From positions 1-64,000 of the forward strand of contig JAYFPE010000010.1 of NCBI GenBank assembly GCA_034928145.1: a stretch of 64,000 nt of DNA, written 5' to 3'. Numbering within the stretch: the first letter of the stretch is position 1; each line of letters begins with the position of its first letter. The DNA comes from Pelethousia sp034928145. GTDB lineage: Bacteria; Bacillota; Clostridia; Christensenellales; CAG-138. A program made the translations under genes and the position numbers. The notes beneath the pieces are model-generated. The model was given only the letters and a program-made list of their open reading frames with translations, had not been told where the DNA came from and did not search any database. Below are positions 14,212-21,680 of this stretch, one piece after another.

Positions 14212-15999
14212 ATGCCCTTGAAAACGCGCCATGAAATGGATCCGTTGTACCAGTGGGATCTTAGCCATATCTTTGAAAGCGACGCAGCCTGGGAGGCGGC
14301 CTTTGCGGAGCTGGCGGCCCAGACCGGCGCCATGGAGGCCCACCGTGGCCAATTGGGCACGGCGGAAGGCGCGCGCGCCGCGCTGGACGACTACTATGCC
14401 CTGGCGGAGCGGGCGGAACGGGTCTATCTTTACGCGGAGCTGAAAAAGGCCGGGGATAACGGCGACCAAAACGCCCAGGCCATGCAGGATCGGGCGCTGG
14501 GCCTCCTGGTGGGGCTGGGGGCGGCCGCCAGCTTCCTCACGCCCGAGCTCGCAGCCCTGCCCGAGGAAACGCTCAGCGCTTACCTGGCGAGCGAGACCCT
14601 GGAGCCGTATCGCCACGGCATTGCCGATATCATCCGGGGCCGCGCGCACGTGCTCGATGCCGAGCAGGAGCACATGCTGGCCCTGCTGGCGGATGCCGCC
14701 CAGACCCCGGACAACAGCTTTACCATGTTGGCCAATGTGGATATGACCTTCCCCGAGATCGAGGATGAAAACGGGAAAAAGGCGCAGCTTACCCACGGCA
14801 ATTACAATGTATTTCGCGAGAGCCGCAACCCGGCCGTGCGCAAGGCCGCTTTCGAGGCCTATCAAGGCGAATTCGGCAGGTATATCAACACCTTCGCAGC
14901 CCTTTACGCGGGCAGCGTCAAGTTGGATGGCTATTTCGCCAAGGTGCGGCGCTATGATAGCGCCCTCGCCCAGGCCCTCTTTGGCAATGCCGTGCCGGAG
15001 GCCGTATATCACAGCCTCGTCGAGGCCGTACATCAAAGCTTCCCGGCCATGGAACAGTATCTTACCCTGCGAAAAAAGTCCCTAAACCTTTCCGAGTTGC
15101 ACATGTACGACCTCTATTGCCCCATGGTAGAGGGGGTGGAGGCTTCCTATACGCTGGAGGAAGCCCAGGCCCTGGTAAAGGAAGCGCTGGCCCCGCTGGG
15201 GCCGGAATACGGCGCGCTGCTGGACAAGGCTTTCGCGGGCCGCTGGATCGACGCTTACGAGAACAAGGGCAAAACCACCGGCGCTTTCTCCTGCGGGGTT
15301 TACGGCGTACACCCCTATGTGCTGCTCAACTATACCAATACGCTGGATGACGTTTTTACCTTGGCGCACGAGATCGGCCATGCCCTGCATTCCTATCAGT
15401 CCGACGCGGCCCAATCCTATGTCAACCACGATTACGCCATCTTCGTGGCCGAGGTAGCCTCCACAGTCAACGAGGTGCTGCTCACCCTGCACCTCCTGGA
15501 TACGGAAAAGGATCCCCGCCGGCGCGCCTATTATCTCAATCACTTTTTGGAGGGCTTTCGCACTACGCTATATCGCCAAACGCTCTTTGCGGAATTCGAG
15601 ATGGAAACCCACGCCATAGCCCAGCGGGGCGAGGCGCTCACGCCGGATGTATTGGGCGGCCTTTATCGGCGGCTCAACGAGGCTTATTATGCGGGGGCCG
15701 TGGTGGATGAATTGCAGGACTTGGAGTGGGCGCGCATCCCCCATTTTTACAATGCCTTTTACGTATACCAATACGCTACGGGTTTTAGCGCGGCTGTGGA
15801 GATCGCCTCTCGCATCCGCAAGAGCGGGGATGCCTCGGGCTACCTCCGTTTCCTGGCTACGGGCGGCAGCGATTATCCCATCGAGGAGCTCAAGCTCGCC
15901 GGGGTGGATCTGAGCAAGCCGCAGGCCGTGGAGGGCGCGCTGGGCATATTCGCGCAAAGCGTGGAGGAGCTGGACAGGCTGCTCCAAAAGATGATATAA
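14212..15999 (+). CDS. pepF: Oligoendopeptidase F (M3B metallopeptidase)
   Basis: The 595-residue cytoplasmic zinc peptidase cleaves oligopeptides. The N-terminal half is helical and family-typical (YQWDLSHIFESD near residue 13-24; YFAKVRRYDSALAQALF about 240-256). The catalytic motif is HEIGH at 386-390, with the third ligand expected in VAEVASTVNE about 25 residues on, and the family ending YATGFSAA before the C-terminus. AGGAGG is seven bases before the ATG. A small gene follows after 30 bases in the same direction. Length and motifs fit the PepF/M3B family fully. Confidence 0.95.
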   Translation: MPLKTRHEMDPLYQWDLSHIFESDAAWEAAFAELAAQTGAMEAHRGQLGTAEGARAALDDYYALAERAERVYLYAELKKAGDNGDQNAQAMQDRALGLLVGLGAAASFLTPELAALPEETLSAYLASETLEPYRHGIADIIRGRAHVLDAEQEHMLALLADAAQTPDNSFTMLANVDMTFPEIEDENGKKAQLTHGNYNVFRESRNPAVRKAAFEAYQGEFGRYINTFAALYAGSVKLDGYFAKVRRYDSALAQALFGNAVPEAVYHSLVEAVHQSFPAMEQYLTLRKKSLNLSELHMYDLYCPMVEGVEASYTLEEAQALVKEALAPLGPEYGALLDKAFAGRWIDAYENKGKTTGAFSCGVYGVHPYVLLNYTNTLDDVFTLAHEIGHALHSYQSDAAQSYVNHDYAIFVAEVASTVNEVLLTLHLLDTEKDPRRRAYYLNHFLEGFRTTLYRQTLFAEFEMETHAIAQRGEALTPDVLGGLYRRLNEAYYAGAVVDELQDLEWARIPHFYNAFYVYQYATGFSAAVEIASRIRKSGDASGYLRFLATGGSDYPIEELKLAGVDLSKPQAVEGALGIFAQSVEELDRLLQKMI

Positions 16000-16029
16000 G
16001 CAATACGAATAACAAAGGAGATGACCGTC

Positions 16030-16344
16030 ATGACCTATGATGTGGATCAGAACGCAATGCGGCACTATATCTTGGATAGGTTCAAACAAGAAGGGGATTT
16101 CCGCTTCCTAAAAGAGGGTGAGATGGAAACCATTGTGGACGCCATGCGCGCAGTGGACGCGGCTTATATGGCCACCCTTCCCGAGGATGGGGAATATGAC
16201 GACGACGCTGCCTACGAGCGGCTTTTTGCGGACCTGAAAAGCCGCTTCCCCGATTATAAAACCTTTGCCATGCGCCTTGCCGAGGATTATCTCGATTTCG
16301 CCGAGCAATACCTCGTGAGCGTAGATGCCATCGAGTGGGATTGA
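16030..16344 (+). CDS. Small conserved acidic protein, 104 residues
   Basis: AAAGGAG at 16014-16020 gives a normal spacing to the ATG at 16030, whereas the in-frame ATG at 16021 abuts it, so I start at 16030. The product is acidic and mostly helical (FKQEGDFRFLKEGEMETIVDAMRAVD, broken here only for naming) with Tyr/Asp-rich segments; it has no signal or membrane helix. No family recognised. It probably shares a transcript with pepF and ends at a strong terminator. Confidence 0.65.
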   Translation: MTYDVDQNAMRHYILDRFKQEGDFRFLKEGEMETIVDAMRAVDAAYMATLPEDGEYDDDAAYERLFADLKSRFPDYKTFAMRLAEDYLDFAEQYLVSVDAIEWD

Positions 16345-16361
16345 GGGGCTCGGCAAAAGGC

Positions 16362-16395
16362 AATCAAAACCACCGGTTCAACCGGTGGTTTTGAT
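16362..16395. terminator. Bidirectional terminator
   Basis: AATCAAAACCACCGG, loop TTCA, and the full complement to TTTTGATT: a 15-base stem with A and T runs, placed between convergent genes and directly next to the stop codon of the Xre gene. Confidence 0.9.
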
Positions 16396-16649
16396 TATTT
16401 TATGGTTTGCTCTAGGCTGTTGAATTCCGGCGTATTGAAAAATTCGCCCAGGGTGATGCCCAGCCCGTCGCATAGCATCTTGATGGTTTCGATCTTGGGA
16501 TTGCGGCTTTTGTTATAAAGGATGTTCTTCACCGAGGAGGGCGGCAGGCCGGAAATATTAGCCAGCTTATTCACGCTGATGCCCCGCTCCCCGCACAGCT
16601 GCAATATGCGATTGCGCACCGCTGTAACCGTATCCAGCGAACTCACCAC
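16395..16649 (-). CDS. Xre-type helix-turn-helix regulator, 84 residues
   Basis: The product is essentially a single HTH_3/Cro-C1 domain: VRNRILQLCGERGISVNKL, then SGLPPSSVKNILYNKS with the recognition helix, then IETIKMLCDGLGITLGEFF. It begins with GTG (two GTG codons in tandem, either possible) after AGAAGG. Divergent from the 59-residue gene at 16753, sharing a control region with an 18-base palindrome. The small size and layout suggest it represses itself and its neighbour. Confidence 0.82.
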   Translation of the reverse strand: MVSSLDTVTAVRNRILQLCGERGISVNKLANISGLPPSSVKNILYNKSRNPKIETIKMLCDGLGITLGEFFNTPEFNSLEQTIK

Positions 16650-16654
16650 CTTCT

Positions 16655-16682
16655 GTTATAGAGTACAGGAAAACGCTTGCAA
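16655..16682 (-). promoter_or_regulatory. Promoter of the Xre gene
   Basis: On the minus strand TTGCAA (16677-16682), 16 bases, TATAAC (about 16655-16660). TTGCAA is its own complement and is also the -35 box of the divergent promoter, so the two promoters overlap back to back. Confidence 0.55.
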
Positions 16683-16705
16683 ATATAGGCTATGCATGCT
16701 ACTAT
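16677..16705 (+). promoter_or_regulatory. Promoter of the 59-residue gene
   Basis: TTGCAA (16677-16682), 17 bases, TACTAT (16700-16705). The spacer holds the first TAGGCTATGCAT operator copy and the transcription start falls in the palindrome. Confidence 0.65.
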
Positions 16706-16723
16706 TAGGCTATGCATAGCCTA
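16686..16723. promoter_or_regulatory. Double operator with perfect 18-base palindrome
   Basis: TAGGCTATGCAT occurs at 16686-16697 and 16706-16717, exactly 20 bases (two helical turns) apart. The second copy extends into the perfect palindrome TAGGCTATGCATAGCCTA (16706-16723). The sites cover both divergent promoters. Confidence 0.8.
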
Positions 16724-16752
16724 TAAAGGCTGTAGGAAGAAGGGAAGAGCGG

Positions 16753-16932
16753 ATGCCGGATTATCAGGAAATGTATCACAGGCTGCTGGGCGTTCAGTTG
16801 GATATGATTAACCAATTGGAGCTGATCATTGATAAGCTGATCGAAACGCACAGATACATAATGGAACTGAGCGCTGATTCACTACCTGCAAAAGCGCCTT
16901 CCTACGGTCATAAAGCGTCGAAAACGAGGTAG
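16753..16932 (+). CDS. Small helical protein, 59 residues
   Basis: The ATG follows GGAAGAAGGGAAGAG and a promoter/operator. The product starts MPDYQEMYHRLLGVQLDMIN; residues 5-40 form a continuous amphipathic helix with Leu/Ile at heptad-like spacing, and the tail (ADSLPAKAPSYGHKASKTR) is basic and disordered. It could dimerise or bind the Xre protein, as antirepressors do, but there is no family match that I know. A perfect bidirectional terminator begins 26 bases after the stop, supporting a real short transcript. Confidence 0.6.
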   Translation: MPDYQEMYHRLLGVQLDMINQLELIIDKLIETHRYIMELSADSLPAKAPSYGHKASKTR

Positions 16933-16958
16933 GGCCTATGGTTAAGGGCAGGCAAGAT

Positions 16959-16995
16959 AAACGAGGCGGCCAAGCATTGCTGGGCCGCCTCGTTT
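16959..16995. terminator. Bidirectional terminator
   Basis: AAACGAGGCGGCC and GGCCGCCTCGTTT form a 13-base perfect stem with an 11-base loop between the small gene and the convergent yerC gene. Confidence 0.9.
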
Positions 16996-17016
16996 GCATG
17001 CGCGATCGGTTTAAAC

Positions 17017-17319
17017 CTATTCCGCTTCCCGCCCCTTGAGCCGGGCAAGCGCGATCTTGTAACCATCCGCCCCGTAGACCAGGCATTTGTTCACCCTGGA
17101 GATGGTGGCGGTGGAAGCGCCGGTCTGCTCGGAGATATCCGTATAGCGCTCCCTATGATCCAGCATTTCGGCCACCTGGAAGCGCTGGGCCAGGGCCTGC
17201 GCCTCGCCGATGGTAGCCACATCTTCGAAAAAACGATAGAACTCTTCGCGGTCGCGCAGGGTCAGGAACGCGTCGAAGAGCCGATCCATTGCCGGGGACG
17301 CCATCTTGCTTTGATACAT
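17017..17319 (-). CDS. YerC/YecD-family TrpR-like regulator
   Basis: The roughly 100-residue product matches the TrpR-superfamily YerC/YecD group: AMDRLFDAFLTLRDREEFYRFF near the start, IGEAQALAQRFQVAEML in the middle, and the helix-turn-helix YTDISEQTGASTATISRVNKCL (split here) ending GADGYKIALARL. I start at MYQSK, which has AAAGGCGG upstream; the longer frame runs into the amino-acid ABC gene. The function of this family is poorly known; YerC relatives are linked to amino-acid or histidine regulation. It follows the glnQ-type gene by 43 bases. Confidence 0.85.
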   Translation of the reverse strand: MYQSKMASPAMDRLFDAFLTLRDREEFYRFFEDVATIGEAQALAQRFQVAEMLDHRERYTDISEQTGASTATISRVNKCLVYGADGYKIALARLKGREAE

Positions 17320-17362
17320 GAAACGACCGCCTTTCTTGAACGCATATCGGTTTTTAAGGATA

Positions 17363-18157
17363 TTATAGCACAGCCTTGAGGAAGCTTTGCAGCCTTTCGC
17401 TCTTGGGCGCGCCAAAAATTTCCTCCGGCGGGCCTTCTTCCGCGATTACGCCGCCGTCCATGAAGATGACGCGGCTGGAAACCTCGCGGGCAAAGCCCAT
17501 CTCGTGGGTCACGATAACCATGGTTACATTGCGCTGCGCCAGGCGGCGGATGGCTTGGAGCACCTCGCCGGAAATCTCCGGATCCAGGGCGCTGGTGGGC
17601 TCGTCAAAGCAGAGGATATCCGGGTTGAGGGCGAGGGCCCGGGCAATAGCCACCCGCTGCTGCTGGCCGCCGGAGAGCTGATGGGGATAGAAATCCAGCT
17701 TATCCGAAAGGCCCACCTGCTCGAGCAGGGCGCGGCCGCACTCCTGGATTTGCGCCAGGATGCGAGCTTTATCCGCGCGGAAATCCGGCTGCTCCTTGGC
17801 CAAACGCTCGCTGGCCAGCGTTACGTTTTGAAGGGCCGTATACTGGGGGAAGAGGTTGAAGGATTGGAAGACTAGCCCGAAATGCAGCCGCTTTTTGCGG
17901 ATGTCCGCCTCGCGCTGGGTGGCCGGATCCGCCGCGTCAAAGAGCAGTTCGCCCTTGACCGATATCTGCCCTTCGCTGGGCGTTTCGAGGAAGTTGAGGC
18001 ACCGCAGCAGCGTGGTTTTGCCGCTGCCGGAGGAGCCGATGATGGAAAGTACCTCGTTTTGCTCCAGCGAAAAGCTGATGCCCTTGATCACCTCGGTGGC
18101 GTCAAAGTCCTTTTTTAAATCGCGTACCTCCAGGATGGGCGCGTGGGAATTTTGCAT
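17363..18157 (-). CDS. Polar amino-acid ABC transporter ATP-binding protein
   Basis: The 264-residue ATPase belongs to the GlnQ/HisP group. Walker A GSSGSGKTT (about 40-48), the Q-loop VFQSFNLFP, signature LSGGQQQR (about 163-170), Walker B ILCFDEPTSALD and the switch His in VIVTHEM are all intact. It has an extended segment (LLFDAADPATQREADIRKK) common in clostridial members. It lies 10 bases downstream of the permease gene. With the permease and binding protein it forms a complete importer for a polar amino acid, probably basic or acidic. Confidence 0.95.
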   Translation of the reverse strand: MQNSHAPILEVRDLKKDFDATEVIKGISFSLEQNEVLSIIGSSGSGKTTLLRCLNFLETPSEGQISVKGELLFDAADPATQREADIRKKRLHFGLVFQSFNLFPQYTALQNVTLASERLAKEQPDFRADKARILAQIQECGRALLEQVGLSDKLDFYPHQLSGGQQQRVAIARALALNPDILCFDEPTSALDPEISGEVLQAIRRLAQRNVTMVIVTHEMGFAREVSSRVIFMDGGVIAEEGPPEEIFGAPKSERLQSFLKAVL

Positions 18158-18167
18158 ATGATACCTC

Positions 18168-18815
18168 CTAAACGCGGAAATAGCCCAGCTTGCGCTCGGT
18201 ATAATTCAGCAGCAGCGTAAGTAGGCCGCAGAAGATCAGATAGAACACCATGCTGTAAAACAGAGGCCAGATAAGGCCGTAGGTGGCGATATACTCGTTG
18301 GCGATCATGATCAGTTCCTTCACGGCGATCACGCGTGCAAGGGAGGTATCCTTGACCAGGGTGATGATCTCGTTGCCCAGGGGCGGCACGATGCGCTTGA
18401 CCACCTGCAAGAGGATAACCTTGAAAAAGATTTGGTTCTTGGTCATGCCCAAAACCTGGCCCGCCTCATATTGGCCCTTGGGGATGGATTCGATGCCGCC
18501 TCGGAAGATCTCAGAAAAATAAGCCGCGTAGTTGATGACGAAAGCCGCCAGAACCGCCTCGGTGCGGCCCATGCCATCCAACCCCCACAGCAACCCCGGC
18601 CCGTAAAAGACCAGGATCACCTGTAACATCAGTGGCGTGCTGCGGATGATCCACACGAAGGTTTTGGAGAGGTAGCGCAGGGGCCGAAAGCCGCTCATGG
18701 AGCAAAAGGCGATCACAAGGCCCAGCGGCAGCGCGCACACCAGGGTGATGAGAAAAATCTCTACGGTAAGTTCAAAGCCTTCAAGAAGGCGCAGCGTAAC
18801 GGAAAGGAAGCTCAT
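18168..18815 (-). CDS. Polar amino-acid ABC transporter permease
   Basis: This 215-residue HisM/GlnP-type permease has an N-terminal LLEGFELTVEIFLITLVCAL helix, the family block ..RSTPLMLQVILVFYG (about 75-90), and the EAA loop of the form EAGQVLGMTKNQIFFKVILLQ (about 133-152), ending near a polar C-terminus. I start at MSFLSVTL, 19 codons inside the longer frame, because AAAGAGG lies five to eight bases before it and the extra residues run into an upstream hairpin. Confidence 0.92.
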   Translation of the reverse strand: MSFLSVTLRLLEGFELTVEIFLITLVCALPLGLVIAFCSMSGFRPLRYLSKTFVWIIRSTPLMLQVILVFYGPGLLWGLDGMGRTEAVLAAFVINYAAYFSEIFRGGIESIPKGQYEAGQVLGMTKNQIFFKVILLQVVKRIVPPLGNEIITLVKDTSLARVIAVKELIMIANEYIATYGLIWPLFYSMVFYLIFCGLLTLLLNYTERKLGYFRV

Positions 18816-18837
18816 ATATACCTCTTTATACAGCGAT

Positions 18838-18859
18838 AGGGCGGCTACCGGCCGCCCTA
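18838..18859 (-). terminator. Intra-operon hairpin after the binding-protein gene
   Basis: AGGGCGGC, loop, GCCGCCCT between the binding-protein gene and the permease gene. It has no long U-run and probably lets some transcription through, lowering permease and ATPase expression relative to the binding protein. Confidence 0.55.
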
Positions 18860-18881
18860 GGCTACGCATCATGCGCGATGG

Positions 18882-19772
18882 TTATGATTGGTTGGAAAGC
18901 AGGCTATCTGTAAGATCGTAGGTGGCGGCGATGGCATCAAGCGTACCATCCGCGATCATCTCGGCGATGATCTTGTTGGCCTCGGGGATGATATTGCTGC
19001 CCACGCGGAAGCCGATGGCGTATTCTTCCACGGCCAGCTCCAGGTTGGGGACGATCATCAAATCGCTGTAATCGGTGCCGGAGCCCACCATGGCCTTGGC
19101 CATCACGTAATCGATGACGGCCGCGTCTGCGGTGCCGGCCTTGACTTCCATCAACGCATCCGCCTGCTTGGGCACGGCTGTGTAGGTTGCCTTAGCGAGG
19201 TTCTCGTCGGCCGCGACGGCGGCTTCGCCCGCGCTACCCACCTCGGCCACGATGTCTGCGGCGGCGAGGGCGGCGGTATCGACATATTCGGCGGCCTTAT
19301 TGGCCTTGATCACGACGACCTGCATGTTTTTGATGTAGCTGTCACTAAAGCCGATGTTCTGCTTGCGCTCCTCGGTTACGGTGAGGCCGTTCCAGATACA
19401 GTCGATGTTCTTGGCCGCCAGCTCGATCTCCTTGGTATCCCAGTTGATCTCGATGAACTCCGGGGTCACGCCCAGCTTCTCGCAAAGGGCTTTGGTGAAT
19501 TCGGTTTCAAAGCCTATCAGCTCCCCGGCTTCGTTATAATAATTCATAGGGGAAAAGATGGTGATGCCTACCTTGAGCTTGCCTGTACCTTTGATATAGG
19601 CCAGGTCGTCCTCGGCGGCGGGCGCTTCGGCCGCGGGGGCGGCTTCGGCTGGGGCTGCGGGAGCCGCGGCAGCGGGGGCAGCGGCAGCGGGGGCAGCGGC
19701 GGGCTGCGAGGCGCAGCCAAAGGCCAAAGCGGCCAGCATCAGCAGGGCAAGGATAAGCGCAAACTTCTTCAT
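18882..19772 (-). CDS. Polar amino-acid ABC transporter substrate-binding lipoprotein
   Basis: The 296-residue precursor has a lipobox (ALAFGC, Cys at 20), then a 40-residue Ala/Pro linker, then an SBP_bac_3 domain: GKLKVGITIFSPMNYYNEAGELIGFETEFTKALCEKL (quoted in pieces only), with the Arg-lacking pocket EERKQNIGFSDSY and the hinge block AAVIDYVMAKAMVG. The ligand is unclear. It has its own promoter with an embedded inverted repeat and is the first gene of the operon running leftwards to yerC. Confidence 0.93.
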   Translation of the reverse strand: MKKFALILALLMLAALAFGCASQPAAAPAAAAPAAAAPAAPAEAAPAAEAPAAEDDLAYIKGTGKLKVGITIFSPMNYYNEAGELIGFETEFTKALCEKLGVTPEFIEINWDTKEIELAAKNIDCIWNGLTVTEERKQNIGFSDSYIKNMQVVVIKANKAAEYVDTAALAAADIVAEVGSAGEAAVAADENLAKATYTAVPKQADALMEVKAGTADAAVIDYVMAKAMVGSGTDYSDLMIVPNLELAVEEYAIGFRVGSNIIPEANKIIAEMIADGTLDAIAATYDLTDSLLSNQS

Positions 19773-19849
19773 AACTATATCTCCTTAAATAATTAATTCT
19801 GTTTCTTTCAGGGGATGTTCCGCATCGGTGTTTCGTTCCCGATGGATAG

Positions 19850-19883
19850 ATGATACCACAGTACTTTATCAAAGTAAAGTACT
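19850..19883 (-). promoter_or_regulatory. Promoter and operator of the amino-acid ABC operon
   Basis: On the minus strand TTTACT (19873-19878), 17 bases, TATCAT (19850-19855). A perfect inverted repeat, AGTACTTTA (19860-19868) and TAAAGTACT (19875-19883), overlaps the -35 box and spacer, an arrangement typical of a repressor site. Confidence 0.65.
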
Positions 19884-19907
19884 AAATTGAGAAAGTTCAA
19901 AAAGATT

Positions 19908-19936
19908 TTGCCAAGCCCTCATTTTCATTGTATGAT
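19908..19936 (+). promoter_or_regulatory. Promoter of the DUF1015 gene
   Basis: TTGCCA (19908-19913), 17 bases, TATGAT (19931-19936), about 90 bases before the start codon. Confidence 0.5.
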
Positions 19937-20027
19937 ATATGATAGAAGAAACTGGGCAGCCGTCTGTGCGCCCCAAGCCCTTTCCCCAAAGGAAAATCAT
20001 AAATCATTAACCAATGGAGGCAAGCCT

Positions 20028-21362
20028 ATGACGAAATACGCGAACCGGATCGGCGTGAAGGTGCCGGAGCTGCTTTTGCCCTGCGCCAAGGTGGATATGT
20101 CCAGGTGGGCCGTGGTTGCCTGCGACCAGTATACCTCGCAGCCGGATTATTGGAATGAAACCGAGCGCCTGGCCGGGAACGCGCCCAGCGCCCTGCGTAT
20201 CATGCTGCCTGAGATCTACCTGGACAAGCCGGATGAAGCGGCCCGCATCGAAAGCATCAACGCGCACATGAAGCAATATATGCAGGAAGGCGTGTTGGAA
20301 AACAAGGGCGAGGGCTTCGCCTATGTGTGCCGCACCGTGGATGGCAAAACGCGCCGGGGCCTGATCGTGGCGCTCGATCTCGAAGCGTACGACTATTCCA
20401 AGGGCTCCACCACCCTGATTCGGGCCACGGAGGGCACCATCGTGGAGCGCATCCCGCCCCGCCTGCGCATCCGCAAGGACGCGCCGCTGGAAATGCCCCA
20501 CATCCTGGTGCTGATCGACGACCCGGGCCGCACCGTGATCGAGCCCATCGGCAGTGCACTCGAAAAGACCACCAAGCTCTATGATTTCGACCTCATGCAA
20601 AGGGGCGGCCACATCACGGGCTATTTGGTAAACGATCCCGGCCAGATCCAAAGCGTGATCGACGCCCTCGCGGCGCTGATTGAGCCGCAAGCCTACGCCA
20701 AGAAATATGGCACGGATCAGGCCCCGCTGCTTTTCGCCATGGGCGACGGCAACCATTCCTTTGCCACGGCTAAGGCCAACTGGGAGCGCATCAAGGCCGA
20801 GGAAGGCCTCACCGCGCAGGACGAGCACCCGGCCCGCTACGCGTTGGTGGAGCTGGAGAACGTACACGACGCGGGCATCATCTTCGAGCCCATCCACCGC
20901 GTGCTCTTCAACGTGCCCGAGAATGCCATCTGCTGGCTGGAAGAAAAATTGGCAGAGCAAAACGGCGGCTGCGAAAAGCTTAAGTTCGATTCCATGGAAG
21001 CGCTGCACGCGGCTCTGGCGGACAAGCACGGCCACGCGCTGCCTTGTGTTTCTCATTTTGGCATCGGCTGCCTCTATGTGCCGCATCCCGTGGCCCAGCT
21101 GGAGGTCGGCACGCTGCAAAACGCGCTGGATGAACTCATAAAAGCCTTCCCGGGCTGCTCCATCGATTATATCCACGGGGAGGACGTGGTGCATGAATTG
21201 GGCGCGAAACCCGGCAACTTGGGCTTCCTGCTGTCCCCGATGGATAAGAACGCCTTCTTCCGCACGGTTATCTTCGATGGCGCGCTTCCCCGCAAGACCT
21301 TCTCGATGGGCGAGGCCAACGAAAAGCGCTACTATCTTGAATGCCGCTGCATCAACCGCTGA
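20028..21362 (+). CDS. DUF1015 family protein
   Basis: The 444-residue product matches DUF1015 along its whole length: VVACDQYTSQPDYW near residue 24-37, the block RRGLIVALDLEAYDY, IRATEGTIVERIPPRL (about 133-148), and FAMGDGNHSFATAKA (about 236-250). The family is widespread in Clostridia, often near serine-biosynthesis genes, but its reaction is not known. ATGGAGG sits 11 bases before the ATG; the frame is open 47 codons upstream without homology. No operon partner is present. The region 3' to it holds element R4 and then a family A hairpin. Confidence 0.85.
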   Translation: MTKYANRIGVKVPELLLPCAKVDMSRWAVVACDQYTSQPDYWNETERLAGNAPSALRIMLPEIYLDKPDEAARIESINAHMKQYMQEGVLENKGEGFAYVCRTVDGKTRRGLIVALDLEAYDYSKGSTTLIRATEGTIVERIPPRLRIRKDAPLEMPHILVLIDDPGRTVIEPIGSALEKTTKLYDFDLMQRGGHITGYLVNDPGQIQSVIDALAALIEPQAYAKKYGTDQAPLLFAMGDGNHSFATAKANWERIKAEEGLTAQDEHPARYALVELENVHDAGIIFEPIHRVLFNVPENAICWLEEKLAEQNGGCEKLKFDSMEALHAALADKHGHALPCVSHFGIGCLYVPHPVAQLEVGTLQNALDELIKAFPGCSIDYIHGEDVVHELGAKPGNLGFLLSPMDKNAFFRTVIFDGALPRKTFSMGEANEKRYYLECRCINR

Positions 21363-21384
21363 AGGCGCGCCGCGCCTACCGCGC

Positions 21385-21480
21385 ATCCCTTGGGGGTTCG
21401 GAGGCCACGGCTCCCGGAGGCTTTGTTCGGGCTTCGGGGGTGTGTGCGCCGAAACGAAGGCCGCGTTTGTGTCCCGCAGG
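21385..21480. repeat. Modular intergenic repeat element R4
   Basis: CCCTTGGGGGTTCGGAGGCC (21388 on) followed by CTCCCGGAGGCTTTGTTCG matches, inverted, the segment at about 52887-52937 with few differences. The 318-base gap 21363-21680 holds no supported gene. Confidence 0.6.
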
Positions 21481-21606
21481 GCCAAACGCATAGCGCCTTA
21501 ATGAAGTGCCAAAAATTCAAGAATTTTCGGCTGATGAAAGCCGTAGGCTTTCGTTCTTCGCAGGACTTGCCGGCCATGCAGCCAGGCACAAGCAAGCCCT
21601 GAAACC

Positions 21607-21635
21607 TCAAAAAAGTGGCCCAGTCACCTTTTTGA
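21607..21635. terminator. Family A hairpin, imperfect copy
   Basis: TCAAAAAAGTGGC, CCA, GTCACCTTTTTGA. One mismatch in the stem relative to the other copies. A separate GCGGATGC/GCATCCGC hairpin follows at 21651-21668. Confidence 0.6.
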
Positions 21636-21680
21636 TAGGCTAAGCGGCGGATGCGTTCAGCATCCGCCGCCCCTTATGTG

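Noticed and set aside
18888..19796. 302-residue plus-strand Gly/His-rich frame
   Set aside because: Antisense to the amino-acid-binding lipoprotein gene, which has a clear lipobox and promoter.
20007..21491. 494-residue minus-strand open frame opposite the DUF1015 gene
   Set aside because: No ribosome-binding site or family match; the DUF1015 frame is fully conserved.
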